The translations under genes and the position numbers were made by a program. 64,000 bases of DNA from Actinocatenispora sp036503555 (GTDB lineage Bacteria > Actinomycetota > Actinomycetes > Mycobacteriales > Micromonosporaceae): the NCBI GenBank assembly GCA_036503555.1, contig DASXWQ010000067.1, positions 1 through 64,000 on the forward strand, written 5' to 3'. The notes under the pieces are model-generated. The model was not told where the DNA came from. It searched no databases and was given only the letters and a program-made list of their open reading frames with translations. Positions 61,032 through 64,000 of the stretch are shown piece by piece. The number at the start of each line of letters is the position of its first letter. Within the stretch, counting starts at the first letter, position 1.

Positions 61032-61700
61032 TCAGAGGTGGAACGGCTCCGGCGCCGGGAACGCGGTCACGTCGATCGGCGTACCCGGGTCGGCCGCCGC
61101 GGGCGGAGTCGGAACGGGCTCCGGCGGTTCGAGGACAGCGGGCGCCATGCCGGCGGCGATCCGGGCCGCGACGTCGATCGTCGCGTCGACCTCGTCCACG
61201 TCGAACCCGGTCGTGTCCGGCTCGATCGCGAGCAGCTCGGTCTCCTCGACCCGCCAGTCCACCGGCCGGTGCGCCCGCAGCAGGTCCACCGCACCCAGCT
61301 GCAGCAGTACGCCCGGCGCCGCCGGATCCGCCGTCGCCACCTGGTACGTCTCCGCCAGCACCGCGTCCTCCGGCTCGTAGAGCCAGCCGTACGGGTTGGT
61401 GTCGACCGGCTCGTCCAGCGGCACCAGCGAGATGCGCGCCAGCGGGGCCGGCAGCGTCGCCGCGACCACCAGGTACGACCGGCCCTCGGTGCCGAAATCG
61501 CCGAACACGAACCGGAGCACGGCGATCGGCACGCCCCGGTGCCGTCCGGTGACGACGTCCCGCGCCTGCGCCGGCTGCCACGTCGTGAACGGCGCGCCGC
61601 ACCACCGGTCGGCCAGCGCCACGTCCCGCTCCCGGTACCGCCAGCCGCGGTCCAGCGCGATCTCCCGCAGCGACTCGGCCGTACTCACCTCATCGGTCAT
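61032..61700 (-). CDS. Conserved protein, function unknown
   Basis: A 222-residue protein. No family recognised. It is a soluble alpha/beta sequence (REIALDRGWRYRERDVALAD, AVLRFVFGDFGTEGRSYLVV, VDWRVEETELLAIEPDTT) with a Pro-rich tail from about residue 185. GAGG lies 9 nt before the ATG at 61700; an ATG at 61709 is less well placed. It lies just upstream of Ppx/GppA on the same strand. Confidence 0.65.
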   Translation of the reverse strand: MTDEVSTAESLREIALDRGWRYRERDVALADRWCGAPFTTWQPAQARDVVTGRHRGVPIAVLRFVFGDFGTEGRSYLVVAATLPAPLARISLVPLDEPVDTNPYGWLYEPEDAVLAETYQVATADPAAPGVLLQLGAVDLLRAHRPVDWRVEETELLAIEPDTTGFDVDEVDATIDVAARIAAGMAPAVLEPPEPVPTPPAAADPGTPIDVTAFPAPEPFHL

Positions 61701-61791
61701 GTCGCCCATCCTCGACCAAGGCGCCAAGTCCGGGCACGGAGTGTGCCGGTCGGTTCGCACACCGGCGGGTGCCCTGCGTACGCTTGCTGGC

Positions 61792-62628
61792 GTGGCAGCC
61801 AAACGCCCTCAGGTGCAGGTGACGGTCGAGGATCCGGACGAGCCGCGCAGTCGCGAGGTTCCGCTGGACTTTCCGCGCGAATGGATCGAGTTCGCCGACC
61901 CGACCGACGACGAGCACATCGTCCGCGCCGACCTGACGTGGCTGCTGTCCCGGTGGACATGCATCTTCGGCGCCGGCTGCCACGGCATCATCGCCGGCCT
62001 CGCGGAGAACGGCTGCTGTTCGCACGGCGCGTTCTTCACCGACGCCGACGACGAGAAGCGGGTACGCGCCGCGGTCAAGAAGCTGACCCCCGAGACGTGG
62101 CAGCACTACACGACCGGCTTCAAGAACTGGACCGAGGTCGACACCGTCGACGGCGAGACCGACGGCCGCAAGACCCGCGTCGTGGACGGCGCCTGCATCT
62201 TCCACAACCGCAAGGGCTTCGAAGGCGGATACGGCTGCGCCCTGCACGCCCAGGCGGTGCGCGACGGCGTGCATCCGTTGGAGTACAAGCCGGACGTGTG
62301 CTGGCAGCTCCCGATCCGCCGGCTCCAGGAGTGGGAGGACCGGCCCGACGGCACCCGGGTCCTCGTCGACACCCTCGGCGAGTACGACCGGCGCGGCTGG
62401 GGCGAGGGCGGCCACGACCTGCACTGGTGGTGCACGTCGTCGCCGGAGGCGCACACCGGCGGCGAGGCCGTCTACCAGTCGTACGAGCCGGAGCTGACCG
62501 AGCTGATCGGCAAGGAGGCGTACGGCCGGCTCGCGGAGCTGTGCGCCCAGCGCGAGAAGCGCGGCCTCGTCGCCATCCACCCCGCCACCGAGGCGGCCCC
62601 CAAACCCACCCGCCGCCCCCGCAAGTAG
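61792..62628 (+). CDS. Cysteine-rich YkgJ-like protein (Rv0495c type)
   Basis: A 278-residue soluble protein. Cysteines are grouped as CIFGAGC, ENGCCSHG, GACIFHN, GCALHAQAV and DVCWQLPI, with the last resembling the C-x-L-x-P-x of the YkgJ/DUF3109 metal-cluster family. It may bind Fe or Zn; function unknown. TACGCT lies 7 nt before the GTG at 61792 with no ribosome binding site, so it is probably leaderless. Rv0495c holds this place in M. tuberculosis. Confidence 0.72.
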   Translation: MAAKRPQVQVTVEDPDEPRSREVPLDFPREWIEFADPTDDEHIVRADLTWLLSRWTCIFGAGCHGIIAGLAENGCCSHGAFFTDADDEKRVRAAVKKLTPETWQHYTTGFKNWTEVDTVDGETDGRKTRVVDGACIFHNRKGFEGGYGCALHAQAVRDGVHPLEYKPDVCWQLPIRRLQEWEDRPDGTRVLVDTLGEYDRRGWGEGGHDLHWWCTSSPEAHTGGEAVYQSYEPELTELIGKEAYGRLAELCAQREKRGLVAIHPATEAAPKPTRRPRK

Positions 62629-62733
62629 CCCAAAGGCCAGGCCACCTCTGGGCCGCCGCTCGTGCCCCCGCTCCGGTCCAGCGCTTTGGTCCTTGCTCTC
62701 ACGGTGATGTGGGGAGACGTGAGCGAGGCGAGT

Positions 62734-62820
62734 CCCATTCGTTCGCTGGCAAGCCGAGGCGGGGCGCCGGGTGCGTCAGCACACAAGCCTCGAATCGGCG
62801 CGGTCCAGCGGGCGAATGGG
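62734..62820. repeat. Long inverted repeat between convergent genes
   Basis: CCCATTCGTTCGCTGG (62734-62749) is an inverted copy of CCAGCGGGCGAATGGG (62805-62820), with two mismatches, separated by 55 bp. It lies in the 215-bp gap where the Cys-rich and response-regulator genes converge. A remnant of a small mobile repeat or a terminator are both possible. Confidence 0.5.
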
Positions 62821-62843
62821 GCCGCCGCAGCGCCACCAAAAAA

Positions 62844-63524
62844 TCAAGACTCGAATTTGTAGCCAAGTCCTCGGACAGTGACGATGAAGCGGGGGTTGGA
62901 GGGCTCGGGCTCGATCTTGGAGCGCAGCCGCTTCACGTGGACGTCGAGGGTCTTGGTGTCGCCGACGTAGTCGGCGCCCCAGATCCGGTCGATGAGCTGT
63001 CCCCGGGTGAGCACCCGGCCGGCGTTGCGGAGGAACATCTCCAGCAGCTCGAACTCCTTGAGCGGCAGGGAGACCCCGTCGCCGCCGACGGTCACGACGT
63101 GCCGGTCGACGTCCATCCGGACCGGGCCGGCCTCCAGGGTCGGCGGGGTCAGCTCGGCCGGCTCGGTACGCCGGCGGAGCACGGCGCGGATCCGGGCGAC
63201 CAGCTCGCGCGGCGAGTACGGCTTGGTGACGTAGTCGTCGGCGCCGATCTCCAGCCCGACGACCTTGTCGATCTCCGCGTCGCGCGCGGTCACCATGATG
63301 ATCGGGACGGTGGACCGCTGCCGGATCTGCCGGCACACCTCGCTGCCGGACATCTCCGGCAGCATCAGGTCGAGCAGCACGATGTCTCCGCCGGTGCGCT
63401 CGAACTCGGTGAGGGCCTCCGTACCGGTGGCCGCCACGGAGACCTCGAACCCTTCCTTGCGAAGCATGTACGACAGCGCGTCCGAGAACGACTCCTCGTC
63501 CTCCACCACCAGCACGCGGGTCAC
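62844..63524 (-). CDS. regX3: OmpR-family response regulator (RegX3/PhoP type)
   Basis: A 226-residue phosphate-starvation response regulator. The receiver has VVEDEE, phospho-acceptor Asp52 in VLLDLMLPEMSG, and Lys100 in DYVTKPYSP. The C-terminal winged helix reads LPLKEFELLEMFLRNAGRVL, DTKTLDVHVKRLRSKIEP and FIVTVRGLGYKFES. This is the PhoP of streptomycetes and RegX3 of mycobacteria, controlling phosphate uptake genes. The GTG start overlaps the kinase stop by 4 nt. Confidence 0.93.
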   Translation of the reverse strand: MTRVLVVEDEESFSDALSYMLRKEGFEVSVAATGTEALTEFERTGGDIVLLDLMLPEMSGSEVCRQIRQRSTVPIIMVTARDAEIDKVVGLEIGADDYVTKPYSPRELVARIRAVLRRRTEPAELTPPTLEAGPVRMDVDRHVVTVGGDGVSLPLKEFELLEMFLRNAGRVLTRGQLIDRIWGADYVGDTKTLDVHVKRLRSKIEPEPSNPRFIVTVRGLGYKFES

Positions 63525-64000
63525 GGTGTTCCTCTCGTCACGGGTGCCGGGCCACCGCCCGCCACGCCGAGTTGTACCTCAGCTTGTCCGATGTCTTCGG
63601 CGATCTCACCCGGGTTGTGCTCCACCGCGATGGCCCCGGGTGGACGGGCCGGTAACCGCAGGGTGAAAGTCGAGCCACGACCGACGGTACTGGTCACATC
63701 GACGCGACCGCCGTGGTTCGTGGCGATGTGTTTGACGATCGCCAGGCCGAGCCCGGTGCCGCCAGTGGCCCGGGACCGTGCCTTGTCCGCTCGGTAGAAC
63801 CGCTCAAAGATCCGATCAAGGTCGTGGGGCTCTATCCCGATGCCCTGGTCGGTGACCGACACCAGGACCGCCTCGGAACGCCGCCGTACGTCGATGGTGA
63901 CGGTCGTGCCGTCCGGCGAGTACGCGATGGCGTTCTCGACGAGGTTGGCGAGGGCGGTCGCGAGCTGCGTCTCGTTGCCGTACACGGTGAGGCCGCGGCG
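63521..64000 (-). CDS. senX3: Sensor histidine kinase (SenX3/PhoR type), C-terminal part
   Basis: Only the last 159 or so codons are inside the window; the gene continues past the right edge. The ATPase domain shows the N box LATALANLVENAIAYSPDG, the G1 box DQGIGIEPHDLDRIFERFY, and the G2 box GGTGLGLAIVKHIATNHGG. A Pro/Gly-rich tail of about 40 residues follows. With the adjacent regulator this is the SenX3-RegX3/PhoR-PhoP pair. Confidence 0.9.
   Translation of the reverse strand, partial: RRGLTVYGNETQLATALANLVENAIAYSPDGTTVTIDVRRRSEAVLVSVTDQGIGIEPHDLDRIFERFYRADKARSRATGGTGLGLAIVKHIATNHGGRVDVTSTVGRGSTFTLRLPARPPGAIAVEHNPGEIAEDIGQAEVQLGVAGGGPAPVTRGTP

Overview
The window is very GC-rich actinobacterial DNA (about 74% G+C by eye). 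It encodes a BldN-type sporulation sigma factor with its RsbN-like membrane partner, XRE-DUF5753/DUF397 pairs, the 33-residue ribosomal protein bS22 and an actinobacterial tad pilus cluster. A sporulating actinomycete, plausibly Micromonosporaceae, fits; the genus cannot be fixed from the sequence. Two blocks follow gene orders known from Mycobacterium tuberculosis: 1.1-29.2 kb resembles Rv3649-Rv3667 (DECH helicase, tad genes, ssd, HAD phosphatase, acs), and 37.3-64.0 kb resembles Rv0490-Rv0508 in reverse (glutaredoxin, SerB-like phosphatase, acyltransferase, epimerase, bS22, sugar isomerase, Ppx/GppA, Cys-rich protein, RegX3/SenX3).

Region by region: 0.1-1.0 kb is an anti-anti-sigma/anti-sigma pair. 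1.1-9.5 kb is the helicase/secretion neighbourhood, with a 2-hydroxyacid dehydrogenase wedged in and a distal TadE-like gene that has lost its stop. 9.6-14.9 kb is an accessory insertion between ssd and its usual HAD neighbour: a MazG-like gene, a membrane protein, two decayed copies of the same tyrosine integrase flanking a metallophosphoesterase, and a truncated pentapeptide-repeat gene. 16.0-22.8 kb is a five-gene translationally coupled hydroxamate siderophore operon in rhbBCDEF order, under an IdeR/DmdR-type iron box lying between its -35 and -10. 23.3-31.5 kb holds Pro/Gln-rich membrane proteins, a PadR regulator with its divergent target, a degenerate Fic protein, acs, two small secreted proteins and an XRE/DUF397 pair.

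31.6-36.5 kb contains an M6 metalloprotease and a two-gene NLR-like pair: a 136-residue helical protein ending in an amyloid-like motif, overlapping an NB-ARC ATPase that begins with nearly the same motif. This is my best candidate for an under-described signalling or defence system. 36.6-46.9 kb carries bldN/rsbN and housekeeping neighbours, plus a monooxygenase/TetR pair with clear operators. 47-51.5 kb has a second XRE/DUF397 pair, proline dehydrogenase and a Tat-exported 5'-nucleotidase. 51.7-57.6 kb is an alpha-galactoside uptake and cleavage operon with an AraC regulator. 57.9-64 kb ends in the RegX3/PhoP two-component system, cut by the window edge.

Two genome-wide habits show here: many genes start 6-8 nt after a TAnnnT -10 box and so look leaderless, and the palindrome GTCCAC(A/T)GTGGAC recurs far more often than expected. 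I found no tRNA, rRNA, CRISPR array or intact insertion sequence.
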